Below, in pieces: positions 45,321-55,267 of a DNA stretch of 64,000 bases. Made by a program: the position numbers and the translations under genes. The notes beneath the pieces are model-generated. The model saw only the letters and a list, made by a program, of their open reading frames with translations. It did not search any database and had not been told where the DNA came from. Each line of letters opens with the position of its first letter. Position 1 is the first letter of the stretch. Source of the DNA: Rhodopseudomonas sp. (lineage in GTDB: Bacteria; Pseudomonadota; Alphaproteobacteria; Rhizobiales; Xanthobacteraceae); contig NZ_JACABA010000002.1 of the NCBI RefSeq assembly GCF_013377015.1, positions 1,145,691 to 1,209,690 on the forward strand, in the 5' to 3' direction.

Positions 45321-46471
45321 GGTGCCCAGTCCATTTTCGCGATTGGTGAGAACGATGATTGAACGATCGCCGGGGAGGCGAAGCGTCCGGGAAATTGCAG
45401 AATTTCGGTGACCTCGGTGATGTGAACCGCGAAATCCTCGTCGAGCCGGCTGTTGCGTCCGGTTGCGAGCGCATCGGCGAGTTCGGACACTCCGCGCATG
45501 AAATCCATCGTGGGACGGCCCCGCCCGCCGGCAAACAGCGGCGGGCGCACCAGCGGGAGCCGTCGTCCGGCGAGCCACGGCAGCCGTCGTTCGATCAGTC
45601 GCGAGATCCGGCCTTGCGCTGCGCGACGCAGCACGACGGGGCTGGCGTAGTCCCACAGTTCGGTGATTTCGAGGTGGCCGTCGTCGCCGACGATACGCAT
45701 CCGGTGGTCATAGGGCGCGACCACCGAATTGGTCAGCCGGGCCACCACGCCATCGTCGAATTCGAGCAGGCCCACGGAGAAGTCCGGCGTCGCCGCATGC
45801 AGCGGCGGGCTGACCTTCTTGTCGGCTACCTGGACCGACGCAAAGGCGGTGACGCGCCGCACCGGGCCGAACATCGCGCCCAGGATCGTCAGCGCATAGC
45901 CGGCGTGCTCGAAGGTACAGCCGGTCTCGAACTCGCCGCGCGCCGGCCAGACCCGGCCGCTCCTGCTGACCCAGCTCTGATAATTGGCGCGATGGATCAT
46001 GCCGTCATCAAGCTCGGCGTAGGCCAGCCGCACCTTTCCGATCCGTCCCGCTCGCAGCGCCGACCATGCGGTCTGCGCGCTTTCGCCGAGCACGTTGCAG
46101 GGCGCCGAAGACAGCCGGACGTCGGCGGCGCGGGCGGCGTCGCGCAGTTCCGCGGCCTGCCGCATGGTCAACGCCAGCGGCTTTTCGGAATATACGTTCT
46201 TGCCGGCGGAGATCGCTGCGCGGGTAACGTCGGCGTGGCTCTCCGGACAGGTCAGATTGACGACGATCCGGACCGCGGGATCGTCCAGCGCCTGTTGCAG
46301 CGAAGCGTAGCGGGTATCGCCCCAACAGGCCACGAAGGCATCGAGGCGTTGCGGGTCGCGGTCGAACACCCCGACCAGGCGCAGCCGGTCGCCGTGAAAC
46401 GGCAGGCAATAGCGGTAGGAATCCGCAACATAGCCGCAACCGATGATGGCAATGCCGAGGGGCTCGTTCAT
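45317..46471 (-). CDS. Gfo/Idh/MocA-family oxidoreductase
   Basis: A 384-residue NAD(P)-dependent oxidoreductase. The dinucleotide fold is IAIIGCGYVADSY (7-19), and the family motif YSEKPLALTMRQAAEL (near 95) contains the EKP catalytic lysine. It probably oxidises or reduces a sugar at C3 in this locus. AAGGTAG precedes ATG 46471; the upstream ATG at 46510 is not needed. Confidence 0.88.
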   Translation of the reverse strand: MNEPLGIAIIGCGYVADSYRYCLPFHGDRLRLVGVFDRDPQRLDAFVACWGDTRYASLQQALDDPAVRIVVNLTCPESHADVTRAAISAGKNVYSEKPLALTMRQAAELRDAARAADVRLSSAPCNVLGESAQTAWSALRAGRIGKVRLAYAELDDGMIHRANYQSWVSRSGRVWPARGEFETGCTFEHAGYALTILGAMFGPVRRVTAFASVQVADKKVSPPLHAATPDFSVGLLEFDDGVVARLTNSVVAPYDHRMRIVGDDGHLEITELWDYASPVVLRRAAQGRISRLIERRLPWLAGRRLPLVRPPLFAGGRGRPTMDFMRGVSELADALATGRNSRLDEDFAVHITEVTEILQFPGRFASPAIVQSSFSPIAKMDWAP

Positions 46472-46560
46472 GGCTACCTTTGGGGCGCGACTGCCGATCG
46501 CCCGAAGCAATAAAGTCTTCGACTTAAATCCGAGTTACTGGTCACGGCGTGGCCTGCCGG

Positions 46561-47340
46561 CTAGGCGTCACGCTCGGGAATCGCGGACCGCTGCGTCGTA
46601 AGTCGCCCCAGGAGAATCTGGATCAGCAGCACCGCGCACAACGCGTAGCGCCACGCCATCCGGCGCGGATGGCTGACCAATCGCCAGATCCATTCCAGGC
46701 CGAACCGCTGCATCATGTTCGGCGCCCGGGTCTGTGTATTAGCGACGAAGTCCAGCGCGGCGCCGACGCAGAGAAAGCCGACGTGCGGATAGATCGCGGC
46801 CATCCGGTCGGCGAACATTTCCTGTTTGGGGGCGCCGAGGCAGACAAAGCACAGCCGCGCTCCGGAGGCCGCGATACGGGCCGCGGATTCCAGCGCCTCG
46901 GCCGACGCGTAGTCGAAGCCCTGCGGCGGCGCCTCGATGCCGCTGACGATCAGTTTCGGATACCTGGCCTGCAGGCGTTGCGCGGCGCCATGCAGCGAGG
47001 CGCTGTCCGATCCGAACATGAATACGCCGACGCCGTTTCGCTCGGCGACCTCGCATATCGGAAGCACGATGTCGGCGCCGGCAACCCGCTGAAGGTCGGG
47101 CGTCATTTGCCGCCCGAGCATCACGATCGGCATTCCGTCGGCGGTGACGAAGGTCATTCGTTGATAGGCGGCAAGAAAAATCTTGTCGCGGCGCTGCTTC
47201 ACCAGATGATCGAGGTTGAGCGTCGCCAGTGTGAACCCGGCGTCTTGGTTAACGCGGCCCGTCACTAGACGCTGCAGATCGTCGAAGTTGCGAACGTTGA
47301 TCTGCTGTCCGGCCACCACTGCGACGGGCTTCGGGTTCAT
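46561..47340 (-). CDS. WecG/TagA/CpsF-family glycosyltransferase
   Basis: A 259-residue protein of the GT26 family. TLNLDHLVKQRRD, the VTADGMPIVMLGR block with the catalytic Asp (near 72-84), FMFGSDSASLHGA and VCLGAPKQEMFADR are all family hallmarks. These enzymes add the second sugar (often ManNAc-type) to a lipid-linked intermediate. ATG 47340 is preferred over 47391. Confidence 0.9.
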   Translation of the reverse strand: MNPKPVAVVAGQQINVRNFDDLQRLVTGRVNQDAGFTLATLNLDHLVKQRRDKIFLAAYQRMTFVTADGMPIVMLGRQMTPDLQRVAGADIVLPICEVAERNGVGVFMFGSDSASLHGAAQRLQARYPKLIVSGIEAPPQGFDYASAEALESAARIAASGARLCFVCLGAPKQEMFADRMAAIYPHVGFLCVGAALDFVANTQTRAPNMMQRFGLEWIWRLVSHPRRMAWRYALCAVLLIQILLGRLTTQRSAIPERDA

Positions 47341-47706
47341 GATAACAACGATCGCTCCAGATGATTGAACGCGCAACGTGAAGCGTGTCAATCGGAATAT
47401 TATCAGTCCTGCGACCTGCTACGAGTCTCTTCGACTTTAACCATTCTTCATAGTTAATCCGTCTACGTCTCGTTAGCGCGGAAAAATTGCTCTCGAAGGC
47501 ATTGCGATTCGAGCTGTTGAAGATCGAACGAATGCAGCGCGACCCTACGGATCAAGAGATTATCGGTCCGTGAAGTCGCTTCGCGAAAGTCGGGTGCATC
47601 TGTCGATTTGGTGGCCGGCGCCGCCGCACATCGCGCAGACGTGAATGATCGCCGCGAAACGGATCGAAGGAAACCGATTAGTTGCCCGATATGACGGCTG
47701 CGGCGC
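47341..47706. other. 366-bp gap between wecG-like gene and galE
   Basis: No gene is supported; a 130-codon minus-strand frame here overlaps galE and has a random composition. TTAACCATTCTTCATAGTTAA (47437-47457), with TTAAC/GTTAA ends, is an AT-rich palindromic patch and a likely promoter region for the minus-strand wecG-like gene. Confidence 0.45.
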
Positions 47707-48690
47707 CTAAAGTCCGCGCTCCCAGGCCAGTGCATGGCGAACGATGGTTTCGAGATCGCCATAGCGCGGCGTCCAGCCCAGCATTGTCCGGGCGCGCTGG
47801 TTGGACGCCACCAGCGTCGCGGGATCGCCGGCGCGGCGCGGTTTGAGGCGGACATCGAAATCGACGCCGGACACCCGCTTCACCACGTCGATCACTTCGA
47901 GGACGGAGTAGCCGGTCGCGTCGCCGAGATTGCAGGTCAGGCTCGGTCCGCCCCCTCGCAGATAGTTCAGCGCGTCGAGATGCGCCTGCGCCAGATCGCT
48001 GACATGGACGTAGTCACGAATGCACGAGCCGTCCGCGGTCGGATAGTCGGTGCCGTAGACCTCCATTCCGGCGCGTTTGCCGAGCGCGGCCTGCACCGCA
48101 ATCTTGATCAGGTGCGTCGCATTGGGCGAGGATTGACCGGCCCTGCCTTGCGGATCGGCGCCGGCGACGTTGAAATAGCGTAACGCCGCGTAGCTGAGCG
48201 GATGAGCCTTGGCGACGTCCGCGAGCATCCATTCCACCATCAACTTGGAACGCCCGTAGGGATTGATCGGATCGGTCGCCTGATCCTCGACGACCGGCGT
48301 CACCTCCGGCTCGCCATAGACCGCGGCGGTCGATGAGAACACGAAATGGGGAATGGCGTGGCGAACCACGCATTCGATCAGCGTACGGGCGTTGACGGTG
48401 TTGTTGGCGTAATAGGCCAGCGGGTTGGCGACCGAGTCCGGCACCACCACGCTGGCGGCAAAATGGATCACGGCCTCAACCGGGTAGCGATCCATGATCT
48501 CGCCGACGAAATCGGCGTTACCGAAATCGCCCAGGAAGAACGGCACCTCGGCCGGCACCGCGGAACGCAGCCCGGCCGACAGATCGTCGATCACCAGCGG
48601 CCGCTCGCCCGCGGCCAGCAATGCGAGCGTCATGTGACTGCCGATATAACCGGCGCCGCCGGTGACGAGAATATGTCGCTGTTGGCTCAT
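47707..48690 (-). CDS. galE: UDP-glucose 4-epimerase
   Basis: A 327-residue GalE, interconverting UDP-glucose and UDP-galactose. The NAD motif is VTGGAGYIGSHM (8-19), the active site has FSSTAAVYG and YGRSK (near 145), and the RYFNVAGADPQGRAG and DGSCIRDYVHVSDLA blocks are intact. It is the most standard enzyme of the locus. ATG 48690 is used; the upstream in-frame ATG at 48735 adds an unusual basic lead. Confidence 0.94.
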   Translation of the reverse strand: MSQQRHILVTGGAGYIGSHMTLALLAAGERPLVIDDLSAGLRSAVPAEVPFFLGDFGNADFVGEIMDRYPVEAVIHFAASVVVPDSVANPLAYYANNTVNARTLIECVVRHAIPHFVFSSTAAVYGEPEVTPVVEDQATDPINPYGRSKLMVEWMLADVAKAHPLSYAALRYFNVAGADPQGRAGQSSPNATHLIKIAVQAALGKRAGMEVYGTDYPTADGSCIRDYVHVSDLAQAHLDALNYLRGGGPSLTCNLGDATGYSVLEVIDVVKRVSGVDFDVRLKPRRAGDPATLVASNQRARTMLGWTPRYGDLETIVRHALAWERGL

Positions 48691-48721
48691 GGCCGGCTTC
48701 AACCTGCGTTCGTTGCGGAGC

Positions 48722-49996
48722 TTACCGCGAACCACTCGCTTGCGAATCGCTCGAGCCGGCGAGGCTCTGGCTGCGGTACGCGCTGGTTGCGACCGCGAGG
48801 CCCCAGGTCAATCCTAGCAGCATGAAGTAATGACGCCAATGGTCGGTATCGATGATGAAGCTCTCCAGCAGCGTCACGATCAAGGTCGAGACGATGGCGA
48901 TGTAGGTGCGCTGCCAGGGTGTTCGCACGAACACCTGGCGAAGTCCAAAGATCGCCGTGGTGAAGACCAGCGCGGGGTACAGGATTCCGCTGATCCAGCC
49001 GCCGGACATGAAGGCGTTCAGGAAGGAGTTGTGGGTGTCTTCCGGGAAGAAACGCCGGAATTGCAGCGGGCCGATTCCGGTCGGATAGTCGAGCGCCATC
49101 CCGGCGCCGAGGATATGACGGCCGAACCGCCCGAACCGGCCGCTGTCGTAGGGCTGATTGAAACTCGCGCGTTCCTTGAACAGCGACGAGACCTGATCGA
49201 ACGACAGCAGAATGGCGATGGCCGCTACCGCCAATGCCAGCGCGACGACCGCGAGGATCACGATACGGGCACGCTTCTGCTGCGACGACGCGGTGATGAA
49301 CGTCAGCGCCAACATCAGCAGCGTCGACCCGGCGAAGGTGCCCCAGGCGGCGCGAGAAAAAGCCAAGAAGATCGCCAGGCTGAGGATCCCCAGTGCCAGG
49401 CCGTTACGCAATGCGCTCCAGAACGATCCCTCGAGGACTTTCTGCAAGGCGTAAAGCGCAGGAAACACCAGAAAGGCGCCGAGCACGTTCGGATCCTTGA
49501 AGGTGCCGCGGGCACGGCCGGCATAGGTCAGCAGATCCTCGCCGCCTGGAATCAGGTTGAAATAGCCGGCGATCGCGGCCAGCGAGGCGATGATCGCACC
49601 GAACAGATAGCCGCGCGCGATCGCCTCGACGCGGTCGCCGCTGTCTTCGAGGCAGAGCAGCGAATAGAAGATGGCGGCAATCGCCATGTACCAGGATGTC
49701 AGCACCCAATACAGAATCTCGGTGTCTTCCAGGAGTTCGATGGCGCCGATCGAATAGCCGATGCCGATGCCGGCGAGCAGCCCGATCGGGACCAGCAGCG
49801 GCGGCGACATTCGCAGGCCGCTGGCGAAGAACACGATCATCGACAGCACGATGGCGAATTCATACGGGCTCGGCTCGATGAAGACGATCGCGCCGCTGGC
49901 GCCGAGCAGCCAGAGCAGGCCGAGCTGCACGGCCTTCAGTCCGGGGATCGACGCCGCCGGACGCTCGGCCTGGGACGCGAGGGCAAAATCAGTCAT
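48722..49996 (-). CDS. O-antigen polymerase/ligase-family protein 2
   Basis: A 424-residue membrane protein with 10-11 helices and the Wzy_C signature PEDTHNSFLNAFMSGGWISG (near 325-344). It is unlike the protein at 34932 in most of its length. It ends about 30 bp before galE. With two flippases in the same locus, it suggests a second polymer or a split polymerase/ligase role. Confidence 0.83.
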   Translation of the reverse strand: MTDFALASQAERPAASIPGLKAVQLGLLWLLGASGAIVFIEPSPYEFAIVLSMIVFFASGLRMSPPLLVPIGLLAGIGIGYSIGAIELLEDTEILYWVLTSWYMAIAAIFYSLLCLEDSGDRVEAIARGYLFGAIIASLAAIAGYFNLIPGGEDLLTYAGRARGTFKDPNVLGAFLVFPALYALQKVLEGSFWSALRNGLALGILSLAIFLAFSRAAWGTFAGSTLLMLALTFITASSQQKRARIVILAVVALALAVAAIAILLSFDQVSSLFKERASFNQPYDSGRFGRFGRHILGAGMALDYPTGIGPLQFRRFFPEDTHNSFLNAFMSGGWISGILYPALVFTTAIFGLRQVFVRTPWQRTYIAIVSTLIVTLLESFIIDTDHWRHYFMLLGLTWGLAVATSAYRSQSLAGSSDSQASGSR

Positions 49997-50351
49997 CGGT
50001 TCAACCTGGCGTCGCCGATCTGGAACAATCTGTTGGCCGCAAGGCGGCGCTAGCAGGCATGCGCCGATAGGTGTGCGGGCCGCCGACCGAACGACCTGCC
50101 GCAGTCTATTGAATTGAGATTAACATCGACTTTATCGCGAGTCGCGGAGCCGGCTCTGTCCGCCGCATGGGACCGGCGGCGGTCGGGTTTGCATGGCTGC
50201 GGCGGGCCGTGGCCGGCTTGCAAAAGCCGGCCCAGTCTCCATAATTCCCAAAGGCCGCGGCTTGCTTCGCCGATCCGGCAGCAGGCCGGTCCTTTGATGC
50301 CGCGGATTCCGCCGGTCTGCGGCGGTCGTTCGGGTCGAACAGGAGAAGCCC
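49997..50351. other. 355-bp divergent gap
   Basis: No gene and no recognised operator. TTGAATTGAGATTAACATCGACTTTATC (50110-50137) is the only AT-rich stretch. It probably carries promoters for the minus-strand polymerase and the plus-strand HtrA-like gene. Confidence 0.4.
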
Positions 50352-51323
50352 ATGCCTTCTTTGCCCGAATGGAGTGTGCCGGCCGCGGTGCGGCCGCGCG
50401 CTGCGGATTACGACTTCGATCTCAACCGGACGTTGTCCGCCGTTGTCGGGCTTCATTCGATCGTTCCTGCCGATGCCTTTACCGCCAACACCCTGGGCGT
50501 CGAACGCGCCGGCAACGGCGTCCTGATCGACGACGATCTGGTGCTGACCATCGGCTATCTGATCACCGAGGCCGAAATGGTCTGGCTGCATCTCGGCGAT
50601 CGCCGCGTCGTCGAAGGTCACGCGCTGGGCTTCGACCAGGACAGCGGCTTCGGTCTGGTGCAGGCGTTCGGCCGGCTCGATCTGCCGTCGTTGCCGCTTG
50701 GAGTGTCCGGCGCCACCGAGGTCGGAGACAGGGTCGTAGTCGGCGGCGTCGGCGGACGCGCCCGCTCGGTCGCGGCCCGGGTCGCTGCGCGGCAGGAATT
50801 CGCCGGCTATTGGGAATATCTGCTGGATGACGCGATCTTCACCCAGCCCTCGCATCCCAATTGGGGCGGCACCGGACTGATCTCGTCCCGCGGCGAACTG
50901 ATCGGGATCGGCTCGCTTCAGATCGAGCGCGAGCGCGGTGGCAACAACGAGCATCTCAACATGATGGTGCCGATCGATCTGCTGAAGCCGGTGCTCGACG
51001 ATCTGCGCAAATTCGGTCGCGTCAACAAGCCGGCGCGGCCTTGGCTCGGGATGTATTCGTCGGAAATCGATGACAGAATCGTGGTGGTCGGCATCGCGCC
51101 CAAGGGTCCGGCGGCGCGTGCCGAACTCAAGCCCGGGGATGTCGTACTGGCCGTGCGCGGCGAGCCGGTGAACAGCGCGGCGGATTTCTACCGCAAGATC
51201 TGGGCGCTGGGGCCGGCCGGAGTCGAAGTGCCGCTGACGCTGCTCAGCGGCGGCGCGACCTTCGATGTGGTGCTGCATTCGTCCGACCGGGCGAAATTCC
51301 TCAAGGCGCCGCGGCTGCATTGA
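50352..51323 (+). CDS. HtrA-like PDZ protein lacking the protease triad
   Basis: A 323-residue trypsin-like domain (about 40-215) plus PDZ domain (about 225-320), the S1C/DegP layout. All three catalytic positions are changed: His in TNNHVV is Tyr69 (TIGYLI), Asp is Gly99 (DQDSGFGL), and Ser in GNSGG is Trp171 (HPNWGGTG). No signal peptide is seen, so it may be cytoplasmic. It is therefore a pseudoprotease by sequence, perhaps binding peptides through the PDZ domain. Confidence 0.82.
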   Translation: MPSLPEWSVPAAVRPRAADYDFDLNRTLSAVVGLHSIVPADAFTANTLGVERAGNGVLIDDDLVLTIGYLITEAEMVWLHLGDRRVVEGHALGFDQDSGFGLVQAFGRLDLPSLPLGVSGATEVGDRVVVGGVGGRARSVAARVAARQEFAGYWEYLLDDAIFTQPSHPNWGGTGLISSRGELIGIGSLQIERERGGNNEHLNMMVPIDLLKPVLDDLRKFGRVNKPARPWLGMYSSEIDDRIVVVGIAPKGPAARAELKPGDVVLAVRGEPVNSAADFYRKIWALGPAGVEVPLTLLSGGATFDVVLHSSDRAKFLKAPRLH

Positions 51324-51348
51324 TCTCGCAGCACAGCCGCCGCGATTG

Positions 51349-51510
51349 TCACTTGATCGATGAGTTGATGCTCGTGAACTTGGTTTTCAAGTTGGTGCCA
51401 AGTCCGTTGACCGCGGTGATGATCGCAAGCGAGATGCCCGCGGCGATCAGGCCATACTCGATGGCCGTTGCGCCAGTTTCGTCCGCGAGGAATGCTCGGA
51501 TGATTTTCAT
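51349..51510 (-). CDS. Flp/Fap-type pilin
   Basis: A 53-residue type IVb pilin of the Flp group. After a short lead (MKIIRAFLADETG) comes ATAIEYGLIAAGISLAIITAVNGLG, the conserved hydrophobic helix with the Glu-Tyr pair. No tad/cpa secretion genes lie in the window. ATG 51510 is used, since the upstream ATG (51558) adds 16 basic residues. Confidence 0.86.
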   Translation of the reverse strand: MKIIRAFLADETGATAIEYGLIAAGISLAIITAVNGLGTNLKTKFTSINSSIK

Positions 51511-51684
51511 CGGATTATCGATAGGCCGAAGTCTTGAAAGGCGAGTTAAATAACCCATTGAAATACGGGTATTTCTGGTTCCGTTTCGGGAACTCGGGGC
51601 AACCCGACGGGCGCCGGCCGGAACGGTTCCGGCGAATTCCGGGCTGAATCTCGAGAGATCCAGACGTGGGTCCGGGCGGCGACG

Positions 51685-52116
51685 TTATCCTGCGTTGGCT
51701 TTCAGCCCCGCGGCTTCGATTCCCGCCAGGGCGCAAGCCTCGTCATTGTCGGAGGTGTCGCCGCTGATTCCAATCGCGCCGAGCAGTGCCCCCGCCTGGT
51801 CGTGAATCAGCACGCCGCCCGGCACCGGCACCAGCGCGCCCCGCGCCATGGTGTTGACCGCATCGACGAAATACGGCTGCTCCTGCGCGCGCTGGAAGAT
51901 CGCGCGCGATCCCATGCCGAGCGCCAGCGCGCCCCAGGCCTTGCCGTGGGCGATCTCGCCGCGCATCAGGCTGGTGCCGTCCTGTGCCGCGCTGGCTTTG
52001 ACGCAGCCGCGCGCATCCAGCACCGTGATCACCAGCGGCTTCAGCTTGAGCTCGCCCGATTTGGCGAGCGCGGCGTCGAGGATGGTGCGGGCGGTGTCGA
52101 GCGAAAGATCAGCCAT
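51685..52116 (-). CDS. GlcG/HbpS-like protein
   Basis: A 143-residue GlcG/HbpS-family protein. The central block LMRGEIAHGKAWGALALGMGS and the VPGGVLIHDQAGALLGAIGISGDTSDNDE end are typical. GlcG proteins are found with glycolate oxidase genes; some homologues bind heme. The ATG overlaps the stop of the FAD/Fe-S dehydrogenase by 8 bp, so it is coupled to it. Confidence 0.87.
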   Translation of the reverse strand: MADLSLDTARTILDAALAKSGELKLKPLVITVLDARGCVKASAAQDGTSLMRGEIAHGKAWGALALGMGSRAIFQRAQEQPYFVDAVNTMARGALVPVPGGVLIHDQAGALLGAIGISGDTSDNDEACALAGIEAAGLKANAG

Positions 52117-55111
52117 TGTTGTTGTCCTTGTGAGCCGGCGGTAAAGCGGAAAGCGTTGCGGCGTCGAGGCTCATCGCCAGCACGCGGGCGACGTGCAGCG
52201 CGCCGCGGTCGGCGCCGTCCCTGATCTGATGTCGGCACGAGGTGCCGTCGGCGACGATCAGCGTCGCGGCATCGGCGCGCCGCACCGCCGGCAGCAGCGA
52301 CGCCTCGGCCATCTGCATCGAGACGTCATAAGTCTCGGCGCCGTAGCCGAACGAGCCCGCCATGCCGCAGCAGCTCGACTCCACGGTCTCGACTTCGAGA
52401 TTCGGGATCAACCGCAGCACCTGCTCAACCGGCTTGAACGCGCCGAACGATTTCTGGTGGCAGTGGCCGTGCAGCAGCGCCTTCGGCGCGATGGCATGAA
52501 GCGGCAGTTGCAGCCGGCCGGCTTCCGCCTCGCGCGCCAGAAATTCCTCGAACAGCAGCGCCTGCGCGCTGACGGCCTTGGCGGCGTCGTCGCTGCGTAG
52601 CGACGGTAATTCGTCGCGCAGCGTCAGCAGGCAGCTCGGCTCCAGTCCCACGATCGGCACGCCGCGCGCGGCGAACGGCGCGTAGGCCGCGACCAGCCGG
52701 TCGAGTTCGGCGCGGGCCTGATCGACCAAGCCGGTCGACAGGAACGTCCGCCCGCAGCACAGCGGCCTTCCACCATCCGGCGGTTTCGGCAGATGCACGC
52801 GATAGCCGCACGCGATCAGCACTTGTATCGCTGCGTCGACGTTTTCGCGCTCGAAGGCGCGGTTGAAGGTGTCGGCGAACAACACCACCTCGCGGCCATT
52901 CGCGGGGCCTACTGCGTCGGAAGGGGCGCGGAAGACATCGCTGCGCCAGCGCGGCAGATTGCGCCTGGCGCTGATGCCGACGTAGCGCTGAAACAGCGCC
53001 CTGACCACGAAACTGCGCTCGTGCAAATTGATCAACGGCGCCACCCGCGCCGCCAGCGCGGCATAGCGCGGCAGATAGCCGAACAGGGCGTCGCGCAGCG
53101 CGAGGCCGTGTTTCGCCAAGCGCGCCGCCAGCACCTCGATCTTCATCTTCGCCATGTCGACGCCGGTCGGGCATTCATGCCGGCAGGCCTTGCAGGAGAC
53201 GCAGAGTTTCAACGTTTGCATCATCTCGTCGGAGGTCAGCGCGTCCGGCCCGAGTTGTCCCGAGATCGCCAGCCGCAACGCATTGGCGCGGCCTCGCGTG
53301 ACGTCCTTCTCGTCGCGGGTGGCGCGATAGGACGGGCACATCACGCCGCCCTCCAGCTTGCGGCAGGCGCCGTTGTTGTTGCACATCTCCACCGCGCCCT
53401 GGAAACCGTCGCCGGCGCCTGGATAGGCGGTCCAGTCGAAGACGGTCTTCAACTCGCCGACCTGATAGTCGGGCGGATAGCGGAACAGCGAGCGATCATC
53501 CATCCGCGGCGCGTCGACGATCTTGCCGGGATTGAGCAAATTGTCCGGATCGAAGCGCTGCTTGACTTCAGCGAAATCGGCGACGATGCGCTCGCCGAAC
53601 ATCGATGTATGGAATTCCGAGCGCACGATGCCGTCGCCGTGTTCGCCGGAATGTGAACCCTTGTATTCGCGCACCATCGCGAAGGTTTCCTCGGCGATGG
53701 CGCGCATCGCCTTGACGTCCTTCTCCAGCTTCAGATTGAGCACGGGACGGACATGCAGGCAGCCTTCCGAGGCGTGCGCATACATGGTCCCGCTGGTGCC
53801 GTGCTTCGCAAATATCGCGTTGAGCCGCGCGGTGTAGTCGGCCAGATGCGGCAGCGGCACCGCGCAGTCCTCGACGAACGATACTGGCTTGCCGGCCTGC
53901 TTCATCGACATCATCACATTGAGGCCCGCGGCGCGGAACTCGGCGATTCCGGTCTGCAGTGCCGGCTCGATAATCTCGACCACGCCGCCCCATTTGCGTT
54001 GCGGCTGATCCCAGCCGAAGCCGAGATCGCCCATCATCTCGCCGAGTTGCTTTAGACGCGCAACATTCTCGGCTTGGTCCTCCTCGGCGAATTCGACGAT
54101 CAGCACCGCGTCGGGATCGCCGCGTACCGCGGTGGCGATGATGCCCTTGAACATCGCAATGTCGCGGCCGAGCGCCAGCATGGTGCGGTCGACCAGTTCG
54201 ACCGCGATCGGCTTCAGCTTCACCAGATGCTGCGCGGCGTTCATCGCCTCGTAGAAGCTGCCGAAATGGCAGACGCCCAGCACCTTGTTGCGGATCAGCG
54301 GCCACAGCTTGAGTTCGACCTGGGTGGTGAACGCAAGCGTGCCTTCGCTGCCGACCAGCAGATGCGCCAGATTGTTCGGCCGGTTGCTCGGCACCAGCGC
54401 GTCGAGATTGTAGCCGCCGACCCGGCGCTGCACTTTCGGAAACCGCTCGGCAATCTCGGCCGCCTCGCGCGCGCCGAGCGCCAGCATGTCGGCGAACAAG
54501 GCGCGGCCGGCTTCGGCCGAATCCGACAGGTCGCGCGGCACCTCGCCGAATTGCAGCAGCGCGCCATCGGCCAAGGCGGCCTGCATCGATAGCGTGTTGT
54601 CGCGCATGGTGCCGTAGCGCAGCGAACGGCCGCCGCAGGAATTGTTGCCGGCCATGCCGCCGATCGTCGCCCGCGACGCGGTGGAGACATCGACCGGAAA
54701 CCACAACCCGTGTTTCTTCAGTTGACGATTGAGGTCGTCGAGCACGATGCCAGGCTCGACCACGCAGGTCCGGTTCTCGACGTCCAGCGACAGCAGCTTG
54801 TTGCAGTGCTTCGAGAAGTCGATGACGATGCCGTGATTGATAGTCTGGCCGCATTGCGAGGTGCCGCCGCCGCGCGGGGTGACGATCCGCCCGGCCTCGC
54901 GGCAGATCGCCAGCGCCCGCAGCGCCTCGTCAATGCTGCGGGGCACAACGATGCCGGCGGGAACGATCTGGTAGAATGAGGCATCGGTGGCGTAGCGGCC
55001 GCGGCTGAAGCTGTCGAACAGCACGTCGCCCGAGGTTTCGCGCGAAAGCCGCGCGGCGAGCGCGTCGTCCGTGCCCGCGTTCCGAACCGTTACCGTTGTG
55101 CTGGTTGCCAT
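52109..55111 (-). CDS. FAD-binding and Fe-S-binding dehydrogenase (D-lactate/2-hydroxy acid type)
   Basis: A 1000-residue fusion like YdiJ/DLD. The FAD_binding_4 domain (about 45-215) has ITPRGGGTSQCGQT (near 80) and MAGNNSCGGRSLRYGTMRD. The FAD-oxidase C domain follows (about 230-540). The Fe-S region has MCNNNGACRK...MCPSYRATRDE (near 575) and CVSCKACRHECPTGVDM (near 635). Two CCG domains end with CCGRTF (near 795) and CCGMAGSFGY (near 940). It likely oxidises a 2-hydroxy acid such as glycolate, lactate or hydroxyglutarate. Confidence 0.92.
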   Translation of the reverse strand: MATSTTVTVRNAGTDDALAARLSRETSGDVLFDSFSRGRYATDASFYQIVPAGIVVPRSIDEALRALAICREAGRIVTPRGGGTSQCGQTINHGIVIDFSKHCNKLLSLDVENRTCVVEPGIVLDDLNRQLKKHGLWFPVDVSTASRATIGGMAGNNSCGGRSLRYGTMRDNTLSMQAALADGALLQFGEVPRDLSDSAEAGRALFADMLALGAREAAEIAERFPKVQRRVGGYNLDALVPSNRPNNLAHLLVGSEGTLAFTTQVELKLWPLIRNKVLGVCHFGSFYEAMNAAQHLVKLKPIAVELVDRTMLALGRDIAMFKGIIATAVRGDPDAVLIVEFAEEDQAENVARLKQLGEMMGDLGFGWDQPQRKWGGVVEIIEPALQTGIAEFRAAGLNVMMSMKQAGKPVSFVEDCAVPLPHLADYTARLNAIFAKHGTSGTMYAHASEGCLHVRPVLNLKLEKDVKAMRAIAEETFAMVREYKGSHSGEHGDGIVRSEFHTSMFGERIVADFAEVKQRFDPDNLLNPGKIVDAPRMDDRSLFRYPPDYQVGELKTVFDWTAYPGAGDGFQGAVEMCNNNGACRKLEGGVMCPSYRATRDEKDVTRGRANALRLAISGQLGPDALTSDEMMQTLKLCVSCKACRHECPTGVDMAKMKIEVLAARLAKHGLALRDALFGYLPRYAALAARVAPLINLHERSFVVRALFQRYVGISARRNLPRWRSDVFRAPSDAVGPANGREVVLFADTFNRAFERENVDAAIQVLIACGYRVHLPKPPDGGRPLCCGRTFLSTGLVDQARAELDRLVAAYAPFAARGVPIVGLEPSCLLTLRDELPSLRSDDAAKAVSAQALLFEEFLAREAEAGRLQLPLHAIAPKALLHGHCHQKSFGAFKPVEQVLRLIPNLEVETVESSCCGMAGSFGYGAETYDVSMQMAEASLLPAVRRADAATLIVADGTSCRHQIRDGADRGALHVARVLAMSLDAATLSALPPAHKDNNNG

Positions 55112-55267
55112 TCAGATGCCTCGTCTGTGCCATCTGTCTTGCATCCGGATTTCGGCATTGCAAGACGCTCGAACGGCGCCCTGCCGGTCAGCAATGCGGG
55201 GACAAGGCTGCGAAAAACTGTTATGCGGGCGCCTCAAGAACAATGCCCCCGGGGAAGGACGCCACCC

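Noticed and set aside
47463-47855. 130-codon minus-strand ORF before galE's stop
   Set aside because: It overlaps the galE end, has a shadow-type Arg/Ser/Ala mix and no ribosome site.
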